Below, piece after piece: positions 50,467 through 61,051 of a stretch of 64,000 nt of DNA. How positions within the stretch are numbered: position 1 is the stretch's first letter; every line of letters begins with the position of its first letter. Source of the stretch: Phycisphaeraceae bacterium (lineage in GTDB: Bacteria > Planctomycetota > Phycisphaerae > Phycisphaerales > UBA1924); NCBI GenBank assembly GCA_020639195.1, contig JACKHB010000005.1, positions 124,001 through 188,000 of the forward strand, in the 5' to 3' direction. The position numbers were made by a program, and so were the translations under genes. The notes below the pieces were generated by a model that made no database searches, was not told the origin of the DNA, and worked only from the letters and a program-made list of their open reading frames with translations.

Positions 50467-52134
50467 TCATGGCGATTGGGATGGCGCGCGGCGGGCGGCC
50501 GCGATCTGGTCCGCGAGCTCGCGCACGCGGTCGGAGCGCGGGCGGTAGGGCGGGTGCTCGCGGCAGAAGAGGCGGACAAAGCCGCTGGAGACGGGGTCGG
50601 GGGTGAAGAGCCACGTGCCGCCTTCGAGGATGTGCCGGCCGACTCGTCCGCCGGCGCCGTCGGTGCCGACGCGGATGCCCTCGAGGCGGTAGAGCTCGAG
50701 CAGGTCGTTGAGGGTGAAGCCGAGCAAGTACCCCGAGTCCTGGTACTGGCGGAGGACGGTGTGCGTGGGGGTTCGGAGATCGCGGCCGCCGAGGATCCAG
50801 GGCAGGTCGTAGCCCGCGGGCTCGTCGGTGGCGTCGCTCGAATACAGGATGAGATCGGATGGGCGCGCGGCATAGGTTGGTGCGCCGAGGCGGACGTAAC
50901 CGACCCGGATGGGGTTGTCGTCGGTGGGCGGCGGCACGAGCGGGAGCATCAGGCGCGTGTCGAGCGCGCCGTCGAGACGGAGTTCGACGCGCGAGCCCGG
51001 ACGGAGCGCATTGAGCGCGACGACGTAGGTGCGCTGGGGGTAGACCTCGACATGACGGGTGTCGGCGTGGGCGGTCGCCTGGGTGAGCAGGCCGAGCGCC
51101 GCCAGGCCGAGGCCTGCGAGCTTGGCTTCATCGTCTTCGGCGAACACAGCGATGCCGATGCCCGCGGCGGTCATGCCCTCGCCCAGCAGGGCCTTGGCGC
51201 CGCGAGCGCCCGCGAGGTCGTCCCAGCCGTAGGCGCGGGCCATCAGGTTGGTGTCCTGCGCTTGCGCGCCGGCCAGCGCCGAGCCCGAGGCGACCGAGAC
51301 GCGCAACGCGCGGCCGTCGCTGGGGAACCGGGGAACGAAGATCTCCTGCGAGCCGGCCTCGCCGCCGCCCTGCTTCTGGGGCCCGAGTCCCGCATCGACA
51401 AAGAGGACCGTGTTGGCCTGGCCGGAGCGGATGGCGTCGGCGACGGACTGGAGGTCGGAGCGGAGGGCGACGGCGCGGGCGAAGTAGTCGTCCACTTCTT
51501 CGAGCCGGCCCAGCGCGTGGTTGGCAAGGCCGCTCATGAAGTAGGCGAGGGCGAAGTTGGCGTCCTCGACGGCGTACTGGTAGCCCTTGGGAGCCTGGGG
51601 ATCTCCGGCGCGCCTGTCGTAGCGCACGTCGTCGAACTCGTCGAGGAGTTCGAGGGCGCTGTTGGCCGCGGCGCGGGCGTTGCCCCAGTCGCCCAGGATG
51701 GCCTTCTGGAGCGCGACGTAGTGGTACGCGAGCGCCTGCTCGAAGGGCTCGCCCCGGAAGACCTTGACGCCCTCGTGGGTGACGATGGCGGCGAGGCGGG
51801 TGTTGTCGTTGACGCCGCGGAGGCGGAGCAGTTCGTAGATTCGGTTGAAGACGGGCTCGCTCTCGGGCGCGAGGCCGTCGGCGAGGTCCACCAGGCCGAG
51901 GTGGATGAGGCGGAGGAGTTCTTCGGAATCGGGGCGATCGCCGGTGTCCCGGACCTGGGCATTGAGGTGCGAGCGTGCGAAGCCGAAGTCGCCGGCGGAA
52001 ACGCTGCGGGTGAGGTCGAGGTCGGGGGCGCGGGCGGCGCAGCCCACCACCATGGCGGTCAGGAGCAGGGCGGTTGGACCGGCGACGGCCCATCGAGCGT
52101 CGTGCGCGCGTCGGAATGGGCGGCGGAGGGCCAT
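50467..52134 (-). CDS. COG3014-like lipoprotein with TPR-type helices
   Basis: The 555-residue protein has a lipobox in LTAMVVGCAARA. The N-terminal half is helical with LAYHYVALQKAILGDWGNARAAANSALELL and FALAYFMSGLANHALGRLEEVDDYF; the second half is beta-rich with VEVYPQRTYVVALNALRPGSRVEL. This is the layout of COG3014 proteins, which occur next to YcfL and LpoB homologues in Vibrio-type genomes (recalled). It lies seven bases from the first LpoB-like gene. Confidence 0.7.
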   Translation of the reverse strand: MALRRPFRRAHDARWAVAGPTALLLTAMVVGCAARAPDLDLTRSVSAGDFGFARSHLNAQVRDTGDRPDSEELLRLIHLGLVDLADGLAPESEPVFNRIYELLRLRGVNDNTRLAAIVTHEGVKVFRGEPFEQALAYHYVALQKAILGDWGNARAAANSALELLDEFDDVRYDRRAGDPQAPKGYQYAVEDANFALAYFMSGLANHALGRLEEVDDYFARAVALRSDLQSVADAIRSGQANTVLFVDAGLGPQKQGGGEAGSQEIFVPRFPSDGRALRVSVASGSALAGAQAQDTNLMARAYGWDDLAGARGAKALLGEGMTAAGIGIAVFAEDDEAKLAGLGLAALGLLTQATAHADTRHVEVYPQRTYVVALNALRPGSRVELRLDGALDTRLMLPLVPPPTDDNPIRVGYVRLGAPTYAARPSDLILYSSDATDEPAGYDLPWILGGRDLRTPTHTVLRQYQDSGYLLGFTLNDLLELYRLEGIRVGTDGAGGRVGRHILEGGTWLFTPDPVSSGFVRLFCREHPPYRPRSDRVRELADQIAAARRAPSQSP

Positions 52135-52141
52135 GGGTCGA

Positions 52142-52717
52142 TCAGTCCCAGGCGCGCCCGAACGCGGCGCGCTTGAGTTCGAAGGAGTCCGTCCACGCGA
52201 GTTGGCCGGTGGAGAGGTCTGTGATGATGAACTCGACGACGTAGAGGTCGGCGCGGGCCTGCTCGCCTCGTCTCGTGAGGGATCGGAAGGTTGCGCCGAG
52301 CGTGTGGGTTGGCGAGCGATCGGCGCCGACGCCCGGCTCGACGTCCTCGCTGCGCTTCAGGCGGCGGAGGACTTCGATGGGAATGACGAACCGGATGGCC
52401 TTCTCTCGCGAGAGCGTGGCGATCGCGAGGGAGTCCTTGATGCGCTCCATGAGCAGCCAGCGCTCGCCCTCGGGGATGACGTCGCTGGAGAGGTTGTCCA
52501 CTCGCGTGATGGTCACCGTCCAGGGCGGGGAGTCGGGCGAACGCTCGGCGAGGAGGTCGCTGGCGCGGAGGCTTTCGGCGGTGGCCTCGGTCATCTCGAT
52601 GAGGTCGTCGGTCGTGAGGCGCGTGGTCTGGGCGCCGGCGGACGAGGCGCAGCCGCCGAGGGCGGGGCCGAGGCAGGCGACCGCCGCGAAGAGCAGGATG
52701 GTGCGCAGCCGTGTCAT
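52142..52717 (-). CDS. LpoB-like penicillin-binding-protein activator lipoprotein
   Basis: The 191-residue lipoprotein has LGPALGGCASS as lipobox, then LTTDDLIEMTEATAESLRASDLL and PWTVTITRVDNLSSDVIPEG, LLMERIKDSLA, and YVVEFIITDLSTGQLAWTDSFELKRA, as in LpoB, which activates the peptidoglycan synthase PBP1B from the outer membrane. It is the second of two LpoB-like copies in the operon. The target here is unproven. Confidence 0.72.
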   Translation of the reverse strand: MTRLRTILLFAAVACLGPALGGCASSAGAQTTRLTTDDLIEMTEATAESLRASDLLAERSPDSPPWTVTITRVDNLSSDVIPEGERWLLMERIKDSLAIATLSREKAIRFVIPIEVLRRLKRSEDVEPGVGADRSPTHTLGATFRSLTRRGEQARADLYVVEFIITDLSTGQLAWTDSFELKRAAFGRAWD

Positions 52718-52739
52718 GGTGGTGGGTCGCCTTGACGGA

Positions 52740-53333
52740 TCAGCGCCCGACGCGCTTGCCCTCGTATCGCTCGGACCAGATCTCCTCGCCGCTGGAGAAG
52801 TTCATGAGCTTGAAGTTCATGTAGTAGTAGTGGGTGTCGCCCCGGCCGATGCGCGACATCGTCCCGTTGATGAGGTAGGTGTTCTGCTCGTCGAAGCGGT
52901 TGGGGTTGGTGGGTGTGTTGACCTCGCGCCGGCGGAGCTCGTCGAGCTGGGCGCGGCTGACGAGGAAGCGGAAGCGGTCGCGGAAGGTGCGGCTCTTGAG
53001 GAGGTTGTCCTTCATGCGCTCGCGGATGGTCTCGAACTCGTTCGTGGAAACGATGTCGGTGCGGTTCTGGATGTCGCCGTACAGGAGCGTGACCTGGTAG
53101 GGGGTGTCGCTGAGTTCGGGCAGGTCGGACAGATCGCGCATGAGCGACTCGGCCCATTGGTCGCTGAAGGCGACCAGGTCGTCGGGCAGGGGCCGGGCGT
53201 CGGCCGCCTCGGCAGGAGTGGACCAGCCGACGTCGACTCGCCCGCTGTTTGTGCCGCGAGGGGCGGATTGGCACCCCGCGGCGACGATCAAGCCGATCAG
53301 GGGCAAGGCCAGTGAGAATCTGCGTGTGTTCAC
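52740..53333 (-). CDS. LpoB-like lipoprotein, first copy
   Basis: The 197-residue lipoprotein has PLIGLIVAAGCQSA as lipobox, LVAFSDQWAESLMRDLSDL, YQVTLLYGDIQNRTDIVSTNEFETIRERMKDNLL and YYYMNFKLMNFSSGEEIWSERYEGKR, paralleling the next gene. The GTG at 53333 has GGAGG eight bases upstream; a GTG at 53363 lies only four bases after the -10 box, so it is excluded. It heads the operon LpoB-like, LpoB-like, COG3014-like, YcfL-like. Confidence 0.75.
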   Translation of the reverse strand: MNTRRFSLALPLIGLIVAAGCQSAPRGTNSGRVDVGWSTPAEAADARPLPDDLVAFSDQWAESLMRDLSDLPELSDTPYQVTLLYGDIQNRTDIVSTNEFETIRERMKDNLLKSRTFRDRFRFLVSRAQLDELRRREVNTPTNPNRFDEQNTYLINGTMSRIGRGDTHYYYMNFKLMNFSSGEEIWSERYEGKRVGR

Positions 53334-53367
53334 GGGGTCGCCTCCGGATAGGTTAGTGTTCACTACG

Positions 53368-53373
53368 ATTATA
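53368..53373 (-). promoter_or_regulatory. Consensus -10 box of the lipoprotein operon
   Basis: TATAAT on the minus strand lies 34 bp before the GTG at 53333, which leaves a leader of about 28 bases containing the GGAGG. No good -35 is seen 17 bp upstream. Confidence 0.5.
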
Positions 53374-53551
53374 GTCGGCGGGCGGCATGGTGGTTGCCAC
53401 TCGAGATGGGGTGATTTGTCGACGTCGGGTCCAGATTTCCCCCGTTCTGAACGGTCTCGGGCCTCCCGGCCTGTACACTGCGTGCGATCTGGAAGCTGTC
53501 GTCGTTCTTCGCCTTGAGCGCCGGGTTTGCGAACCGGCAGTGGGGCGTCTT

Positions 53552-54214
53552 GTGGAACGCACGATCTCGGTGTTGATCGCGGATGACCATCCGATCATCC
53601 GTTCGACCGTCGAACGGCGGCTGGTCAGGGAGCCGGATCTCCGCGTGGTGGCGCTGGCGGGGACGGCCGGTGAGGCGGTGGATCGGGCGATCCAGACCTC
53701 TCCGGACGTGGTGTTGTTGGACGTCGCGATGCCGGGGCTCGCCGCGTTCGACGCCGCGAGGACCATCCTGTCGAGACTTCCCGAGGCCAAGCTCATCTTC
53801 CTGACGGGTCATACGGGCGATGAGACCATCGACGAGTCGCTGCGGGCGGGGGCGTCGGGCTTTCTGGGGAAGGACTCGGATCCGGATGACATCGTCGCGG
53901 CGGTCCGGGCCGTCGGCGCGGGGGGAACGTGGTTTTCGCCGGAGATCGAGGCGAGGCTGGTTGTTGACCGCAGCGGCGTCCGGCTGCGCGAGTCGCTGAG
54001 AGAGCCCGGGCCGCTGGACGCGCTCACTACCCGCGAGCGGCAGGTCGTGCGGTACCTGTCGCAGGGGCTCTCGAAGCGGGAGATCGCCGGGCTGATGCAC
54101 GTGAGCGTGAAGACCGTTGACAATCACGCAACGAGCGTGATGACCAAACTCGACATCCACGACCGCGTGGCGCTGGCCAGGTTCGCGTTTCGGCACGGCA
54201 TCGCCGAGCCGTGA
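53552..54214 (+). CDS. NarL/FixJ-type response regulator
   Basis: The 220-residue protein has a receiver domain (ISVLIADDHPIIRSTVERRL with the acidic pair, VVLLDVAMPG with the phospho-Asp, FLTGHTG, and GFLGKDSDPDD with the lysine) and a LuxR-type HTH (LTTRERQVVRYLSQGLSKREIAGLMHVSVKTVDNHATSVMTKLDI). The GTG at 53552 is preferred since residues upstream are not typical; GTG 53540 is also possible. No histidine kinase is adjacent. It is divergent from the lipoprotein operon, 218 bp away, which is a possible target. Confidence 0.9.
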   Translation: MERTISVLIADDHPIIRSTVERRLVREPDLRVVALAGTAGEAVDRAIQTSPDVVLLDVAMPGLAAFDAARTILSRLPEAKLIFLTGHTGDETIDESLRAGASGFLGKDSDPDDIVAAVRAVGAGGTWFSPEIEARLVVDRSGVRLRESLREPGPLDALTTRERQVVRYLSQGLSKREIAGLMHVSVKTVDNHATSVMTKLDIHDRVALARFAFRHGIAEP

Positions 54215-54231
54215 GCGCAACGCGCGGCGGG

Positions 54232-55314
54232 TCAGAGCGATTCGCCGGGCGCGAGCGGGTCCGCTCGGCTGCAGGAAGACTCGATGGCGACTCGCCGCCC
54301 GGCTTCGGCGGCGTGGAGGCAGGCGGAGAGGACTTCGAGCACGTGGAGCGCGAGGCCCGGGGAGGCGCGATGGGGTCGGTTTGATTCCGTCGCCTCGCAC
54401 ATGTCGGCGAGCCCGACGCCGCGGGCGTTGTCGGCGAAATCCCCATCAACGGGCATCGATTCCGGCTCGCTGTCCCTGCGCTTGAGCCAGAGGGGGCCGG
54501 CAAACGTGTTGGGATCAGGCAGCAGCAGCGTGGCGTCGTCGCCGTAGATCTCGAGCACCGGGAGGCGGTGGGCCTGGAGATCGAAGCTCATGACCATGGT
54601 GGCGAGGGCGCCGGAGGCGAATTCGAGGATGGAAGTGACGTGGGTGGGGGTGGTAACGGGGAACTGTGCGCCACGGCGCGGGCCGCTGTGGATCTCGCGC
54701 CAGGGACGAGAGACTCGGGTCGCGGCGCTGACGCGCGCGACCGGACCGAGCATCTGGACCAGCGCGGTGACGTAGTAGGGACCCATGTCGAGCAGCGGTC
54801 CGGCGCCGTGCTGGAAGAAGAACTCGGGTTCGGGGTGCCAGAGATCGGGCCCGGCGTAGGCCATGCACGCGGTTGCGGCGACGGGCGCGCCGATGAGACC
54901 GGCGTCGATTGCGCGCCGCGCGGCCTGGAGGCCATCGCCGAGGAATGTGTCGGGAGCGCAGCCGAGACGCAGGCGCGAGCCGGTGGCGAGGGCGGCGAGC
55001 GATCGCGCCCGAGCAAGGTCGGTCGCGAGCGGCTTTTCCTGGTACAGGTGCTTGCCGGCGCGCAGGGCTCGTTCGCCGATGTCCGCGTGGGCGGCCGGCG
55101 GGGTGAGGTTGAGAATCACGTCGATGTCCGGGCTCGCGAGCAGGGACTCGACAGGGAGGGGTTCGACGCCCGGGGACACAGCGGCGAGCGATCGCGCGCG
55201 TGTTTCGTCGGCGTCGGCGCACGCCACGATTTCGAAGGAGCGGAACCTCGCGCCGTTGCGAACGTAGGCGGGGGCCACGTTGCCGCACCCGATAACGCCA
55301 ATGCGGGCGGTCAT
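54232..55314 (-). CDS. Gfo/Idh/MocA family oxidoreductase
   Basis: The 360-residue protein has an N-terminal Rossmann fold (RIGVIGCGNVAPAYVRNGARFRSFEIVACAD), LNLTPPAAHADIGERALRAGKHLYQEKPLA with the catalytic EKP motif, and a C-terminal beta-sheet domain with DMGPYYVTALVQMLG. It oxidises a sugar or cyclitol hydroxyl with NAD(P). It overlaps the upstream isomerase gene (ATGA), so the two form an operon. Confidence 0.9.
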   Translation of the reverse strand: MTARIGVIGCGNVAPAYVRNGARFRSFEIVACADADETRARSLAAVSPGVEPLPVESLLASPDIDVILNLTPPAAHADIGERALRAGKHLYQEKPLATDLARARSLAALATGSRLRLGCAPDTFLGDGLQAARRAIDAGLIGAPVAATACMAYAGPDLWHPEPEFFFQHGAGPLLDMGPYYVTALVQMLGPVARVSAATRVSRPWREIHSGPRRGAQFPVTTPTHVTSILEFASGALATMVMSFDLQAHRLPVLEIYGDDATLLLPDPNTFAGPLWLKRRDSEPESMPVDGDFADNARGVGLADMCEATESNRPHRASPGLALHVLEVLSACLHAAEAGRRVAIESSCSRADPLAPGESL

Positions 55315-56057
55315 GGCAGGTGACTCCGGATGGCTTCGAGGCTGCGTTCAACGCTCTGCCAGGGGTCGCTTCCGGGCTCGAACTCGTCCTGCTCGGCGAT
55401 GGCCCACCGCACGGGGAGTTCGGGCAGTTCGGGGATCAGCCGATCCAACCCGACGGCGCCCTGGCCGACCGGACAGAACGAGTGGGAGTCCCGATCGCGG
55501 AAGTCCTTGATGTGGACCAGCGGGCAGCGATCGGCGTGGGTGCGAAGGAACTCGAGGGGATCGAGCCCGGCGAACCAGAGCCAGCCCGCATCGGGCTCGA
55601 GCAGGAGGTCGGGTTCGAGCGAGATCAGACGTTCGAGCAGGCTCGGGCCATCGTCGATGGCACGCACGTCGAAGTCGTGGTTGTGGTAGGCGAAGCCCAC
55701 GCCGGCGTTGTGCGCCCGTTCCGCGGCGCGGGCGATGCGAAGAGCCATGGCGTCCCGCTCGGATGCGGTGGAGGGGGGCGTGACCCACGGCACGACGACG
55801 GTGTCATAGCCAAGGGCGTCGGCCCAGAGAAGCTCCTGGTCCAACGGGCCATCGAACACATCGATCGGCACGTGTGCTGAGCACGCTTCGAGGCCGTAGC
55901 CACGGAGCAGACGGGCAAACTCACGGGCCTGCATCGACGGTCGCTGCGCGAGTTCGATGCCATCGAACCCGAGGGCCGCGATCCGCTCGATTGTCTGCGC
56001 GGGGTCGGACTCGAACTGGGCACGGAGGGTGTAGAGCTGGAGAGCGATGCGAACCAC
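55311..56057 (-). CDS. Sugar phosphate isomerase/epimerase
   Basis: The 248-residue TIM-barrel protein begins RIALQLYTLRAQFESDPAQTIERIAALGFDGIELAQ, with metal ligands in FAYHNHDFDVRA, LLLEPDAGWLWFAG and LVHIKDFRDRD. The GTG at 56057 is supported by GGAGGAAA upstream. It is typical of the inosose/xylose-type AP endonuclease family 2. It is coupled to the Gfo/Idh/MocA gene by ATGA, so the two probably act on the same sugar. Confidence 0.87.
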   Translation of the reverse strand: MVRIALQLYTLRAQFESDPAQTIERIAALGFDGIELAQRPSMQAREFARLLRGYGLEACSAHVPIDVFDGPLDQELLWADALGYDTVVVPWVTPPSTASERDAMALRIARAAERAHNAGVGFAYHNHDFDVRAIDDGPSLLERLISLEPDLLLEPDAGWLWFAGLDPLEFLRTHADRCPLVHIKDFRDRDSHSFCPVGQGAVGLDRLIPELPELPVRWAIAEQDEFEPGSDPWQSVERSLEAIRSHLP

Positions 56058-56106
56058 GAGCGCGTTTCCTCCCCGGGGCGCACCGATCGCGCCGGCCCCC
56101 ACGCGC

Positions 56107-57417
56107 TTACGTCCGGCTCAACGAGGTGGACGGATCCGCATTGCGAATCTCTCCGGCGACAATCGCCATCGTGGCTCGCCCCTTGACGGCGCACCCCAGG
56201 AACGGCGTGTTGCGCGAGCGGCCTCGGAGGCATTCGGGAGTGATGGTCCAGAGCGCATCGGGATCGATGACGGTCACGTCGGCAGGGCCGCCCACGGCGA
56301 GCGATCCCAGGCCCCGCGACTCGAGTCGACAGAGTCGGGCGGGCTCGATGGTGAGCAGCGCGATCAGGCGGGGCCAGTCGATGACGCCGGGCATGATCAG
56401 GGCTTTGACATAGAGCGCAAGCGCCGTCTCGAGCCCGACGATCCCGAAGGGGGCGGACTCAAAGTCCCGGGCCTTCTCATCGGCCGTGTGCGGCGCGTGG
56501 TCGGTCGCGAGGACGGTGATGGCGCCGTCGGCGATGCCCTCGAGCAGCGCGGCGACGTCGGCCTTCTCCCGAAGCGGCGGGTTCATCTTGGCGCAGGTGT
56601 CGAACCCCTCGCAGGCATCGTGCGTGAGCAGGAGGTGGTGGGGGGAAGCCTCGCCGGTGACGGGTTGATGTTCGGCGCGGGCGCGGCGGATGATCTCGAC
56701 CGTGCCGGCGCAGCTCACGTGCTGGACGTGGTAGGCGCAGCCGATGTCGCGGTTGAGCATCACATCGCGCTGCACGATCAGTTCCTCGGCGATGCGGGGC
56801 CAGCCGATCAGGCCCAGGCGCGTGGAGATCTCGCCTGCGTGCATGCTTGCGCCCGTGGTCAGCGACGGCTCCTGGGCGTGCTGCATGACGGCGAGGCCGG
56901 TGTCGCGCACGAGGCGCAGGACGCGTGCCATCATGCCGGCGGAGGCGATGGCGTCGCCGTCGTCGGAGAACGCCACCGCGCCCTCGCGGGCGAGCAGGTC
57001 GATCTCGCAGACCTGGCGGCCCTGACGGGCGAGAGTCGCCGCTGCGACGGGGAAGACGCGGCAGTGGCCTCTCTCGCGGGCACGCTCGCGGACGAGGGCG
57101 AGGGCCTCGGGCGAGTCGAGGGCAGGGGAGGTGTTGGGCATGCAGCAGACGGTGGTGAAGCCGCCGGCGATGGCCGCGAGGGTGCCGGACTCGATGTTCT
57201 CCTTGTGCTCGGCGCCGGGCTCGCGGAGGTGGACGTGGGGGTCGATCAGGCCGGGGCAGACGATGCGGCCGGCCGCGTCGATGACAGTGGTTCCGGCCGG
57301 GCGGGGGAGACTGGGGCCGATCGCGGCAATGGTGAAGCCGTCAATGGCGACATCGGCGATGGCGTCGCGGCCCGAAGTGGGGTCGATGACGCGGCCGTTG
57401 GTCAGGAGAATGGGCAC
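56107..57417 (-). CDS. pyrC: Dihydroorotase
   Basis: The 436-residue amidohydrolase has the metal motif DPHVHLREPG, a PNTSPALDSPEAL segment, and ATDHAPHTADEK at the third site, followed by ESAPFGIVGLETALAL, all typical of class I dihydroorotases (carbamoyl aspartate to dihydroorotate, pyrimidine synthesis). No pyrB is adjacent, unlike many bacteria. The ATG at 57417 gives MPILLTNGRVIDP, the usual start. Confidence 0.93.
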   Translation of the reverse strand: MPILLTNGRVIDPTSGRDAIADVAIDGFTIAAIGPSLPRPAGTTVIDAAGRIVCPGLIDPHVHLREPGAEHKENIESGTLAAIAGGFTTVCCMPNTSPALDSPEALALVRERARERGHCRVFPVAAATLARQGRQVCEIDLLAREGAVAFSDDGDAIASAGMMARVLRLVRDTGLAVMQHAQEPSLTTGASMHAGEISTRLGLIGWPRIAEELIVQRDVMLNRDIGCAYHVQHVSCAGTVEIIRRARAEHQPVTGEASPHHLLLTHDACEGFDTCAKMNPPLREKADVAALLEGIADGAITVLATDHAPHTADEKARDFESAPFGIVGLETALALYVKALIMPGVIDWPRLIALLTIEPARLCRLESRGLGSLAVGGPADVTVIDPDALWTITPECLRGRSRNTPFLGCAVKGRATMAIVAGEIRNADPSTSLSRT

Positions 57418-57657
57418 ACGCAGAGCGTAGCGGCTTGGGGGAAGGGCTCGGGCCTATACTGTGTCTCATTCGCCGGTGGCCTCGCCCGCCCGAGCCGTTG
57501 TGACCCGGGCGGCGGACGAGAATCTGCTGGCAGCGCCCGCCGCGTACTCGGCGGGTTGCGCACCCAGCCGGCCGCTCCAGCACCAACACCAATTGGTTCC
57601 GGGTTGCCCTCACACGCACCACGCGGCTCCGCCGCGGCGGTGTCGGAGATCGCTCTC

Positions 57658-59028
<1,371 letters not shown>

Positions 59029-59174
59029 TCCGGGGTGGTGTCTCGGATTGCAGGGTGTGAGGGTTCGTCACGATCCCAGGTGGGAGGGGTGACAGGCCCG
59101 TTGAGGCGGGAGATGCCGGCGGACGGGGGCGGTGTGGACCGCGCAGAGGTGCCGCGGGCCTATGCTGGAACGTC

Positions 59175-59249
59175 CGGGGCGTAGCGCAGCTTGGTTAGCG
59201 CGTCTGACTGGGGGTCAGAAGGTCGCTGGTTCGAATCCAGTCGCCCCGA
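59175..59249 (+). tRNA. tRNA-Pro (GGG)
   Basis: A 75-base tRNA with acceptor CGGGGCG/CGCCCCG, anticodon stem TCTGA/TCAGA around CTGGGGG, and T arm GCTGG/CCAGT around TTCGAAT (G-T end pair). The discriminator is A; CCA is not encoded. Confidence 0.95.
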
Positions 59250-59293
59250 TTCCGTCGAAGGAGTCTTGTTCCGGCGGTCGTTGATGCTTGAGG

Positions 59294-60118
59294 TCAGGCC
59301 ATGTTGCCTGACTCTTCGGGTGTCGCGAACCGCTCTTGGAACCAGGCCTCCCAGAGCGGTGTCTCGCGGCGGGCGATCTCTGCGGCCTGGTCACCGTACA
59401 GGTAGAGATTCAGCGCGACCATGGTCTGGCCGCCACGATTGAACGTGCCGAGGGCGGCGACGCCCGGGCCAGGCTTGTCCACCCGCAGGAGCAAGTCGTA
59501 CGGGTCCTCGGTAGCGTGCTCCGCCACGCCGCTGAGGTCGGGGACGCCGACTGGCGCCGTCCGACGCTGGCCGACGGCCAGCCCTTGCAGGCCGAGAGCC
59601 GCGGTCAAGGTGCTCCAGGCCTCCGCCTCCGATCCGGCGACGGCGGTCATCCACTTCAACATCGTTGAGCGCTGGCCGCGGAAATGCGTGAGGTAGACCT
59701 GAAGAGTGCGCAGGAAGCCGGGCCAGCCGTGTTCGGCCCCTTCAAGCTGGAAGTCCCAGTTGTCGGTGCTGGCGAAGAGGCTCTGGACGATCCGGACCAC
59801 GCAGACGCCTCCGCCGCGGGACTCGACGCTCCACTCGCTTGCGAGCGGCGGTGACTCGGGGACCCAACCAGCGGCTTGCGCGGCCCACCTTCGCGGCGGT
59901 TCCCAGGCGGTCACCGAGGAGGTGTTCTCCATGCCTGGGCCGAACTCCAACGTGACGGCGACCGGCTTCCCCTCGCGCTCTTCGAACTTCGCCGGCACCA
60001 ACCAGGAAGAGATTCCTGGTCCGGTGGCGATGGCCCGCCAGACTTCCTCCGGCGTTCCTGGAACCTCAACTTCGATCTGTATCCAACGACGCCCGTCGGG
60101 TTCCTTGTTCACGCCCAT
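59294..60118 (-). CDS. SRPBCC (AHSA1-type) protein, second copy
   Basis: The 274-residue protein has IEVEVPGTPEEVWRAIATGPGISSWLVPAKFEEREG, the AHSA1/SRPBCC start, then FGPGMENTSSVTAWEPPRRWAAQ and WSVESRGGGVCVVRIVQSLFASTDNWD, followed by a second, less typical half with LHLYLYGDQAA-like sequence. It closely parallels the upstream neighbour and is clearly a tandem duplicate. ArsR-linked SRPBCC proteins bind hydrophobic ligands; the ligand is unknown. Confidence 0.82.
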   Translation of the reverse strand: MGVNKEPDGRRWIQIEVEVPGTPEEVWRAIATGPGISSWLVPAKFEEREGKPVAVTLEFGPGMENTSSVTAWEPPRRWAAQAAGWVPESPPLASEWSVESRGGGVCVVRIVQSLFASTDNWDFQLEGAEHGWPGFLRTLQVYLTHFRGQRSTMLKWMTAVAGSEAEAWSTLTAALGLQGLAVGQRRTAPVGVPDLSGVAEHATEDPYDLLLRVDKPGPGVAALGTFNRGGQTMVALNLYLYGDQAAEIARRETPLWEAWFQERFATPEESGNMA

Positions 60119-60238
60119 GGCGGATCCTCGGGTTTGGGGTTCCGTGGCTGTGGAATGCACGATCCAACAACGACTCGAGTGGCGGGCGCGCGGGCGTCGC
60201 CCAGAGAAAGCAGTTGCAATCAAGCTCGCTCGCGAGAT

Positions 60239-61051
60239 TCAGCCCATCTGCGGCATCGGGAAGCTCTCGCTCATCCAAGTCTGCCAGGTTGGTTGATCGC
60301 GCTCCACGGCAGCACTTGCCTTGTCGCCGTAGAGATAGACGCTCATGCACACCATCACCATTCCGCCGCAGGAGAACGCGCCGATGTAGGCCGATCCGGG
60401 GGAGGGCGAATCGAGTCGGAGCAGCACCGTGTTGGAGTGCATCCCCTTCCCGAGCGAGTCGACAACTCCGGCCATCGTGGGCAGGCCATCGGGAGCGCTC
60501 CACTTCTGTCCCTGATTGAGCTTGAGGAGCCCGAGCTCGCCGCCGGCCTTCTCCCAGGCCTTGGACTCAGACTCGCCGGAGAAGCCGACGAACTGCATGG
60601 CCGAGCACGGCATGCCCTTGAAGTGTTCGAGGTACATCCGGAGGATGCGGAAGTACGTCGGCCAGCCCTGCTCGAGTCCGTCGAGTTGGTTGTCCCAGTC
60701 GTCGGTGCTTGCGAACAAGCTGTGGACGACGCGGACCAGGCACATTCCTCCTGCGAGGGCCTCGACGCTCCATTCGGTCGCCACGGTCGGCGAGCCGGGA
60801 GGTCCCATCGCGGCCTCGGCCACGAAGCGCCTCGGCGCGTCCCACTCGATGACCGTGGCGGGGCAGTCCATGCCCGGTCCGAAGTTGGAGACGATCTCTC
60901 CGCCTTGGCGTTCTTCCATCCGAGTGGGGACGAACCACGACGAGACGCCCGGTCCTGTGGCGATTGCCCGCCAGACTTCCTCGGGCGTCCCGGGGACCTC
61001 GACTTCAACCTGCACCGATCGACGCCCTGAGGGTTCTTTGTTCACGCTCAC
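60239..61051 (-). CDS. SRPBCC (AHSA1-type) protein, first copy
   Basis: The 270-residue protein shares VEVEVPGTPEEVWRAIATGPG, EWSVEALAGGMCLVRVVHSLFASTDDWD and a late VCMSVYLYGDKASAAV with the downstream copy. The GTG at 61051 forms a GTGA with the ArsR stop and has AAAGGAAA seven bases before it. It is second in the ArsR-SRPBCC-SRPBCC operon. Confidence 0.84.
   Translation of the reverse strand: MSVNKEPSGRRSVQVEVEVPGTPEEVWRAIATGPGVSSWFVPTRMEERQGGEIVSNFGPGMDCPATVIEWDAPRRFVAEAAMGPPGSPTVATEWSVEALAGGMCLVRVVHSLFASTDDWDNQLDGLEQGWPTYFRILRMYLEHFKGMPCSAMQFVGFSGESESKAWEKAGGELGLLKLNQGQKWSAPDGLPTMAGVVDSLGKGMHSNTVLLRLDSPSPGSAYIGAFSCGGMVMVCMSVYLYGDKASAAVERDQPTWQTWMSESFPMPQMG

Noticed and set aside
56047..57657. 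The long upstream extension of the helicase frame
   Set aside because: It lies opposite dihydroorotase and is Gly/Asp-rich; the helicase begins at the TTG or GTG near 57.65 kb.
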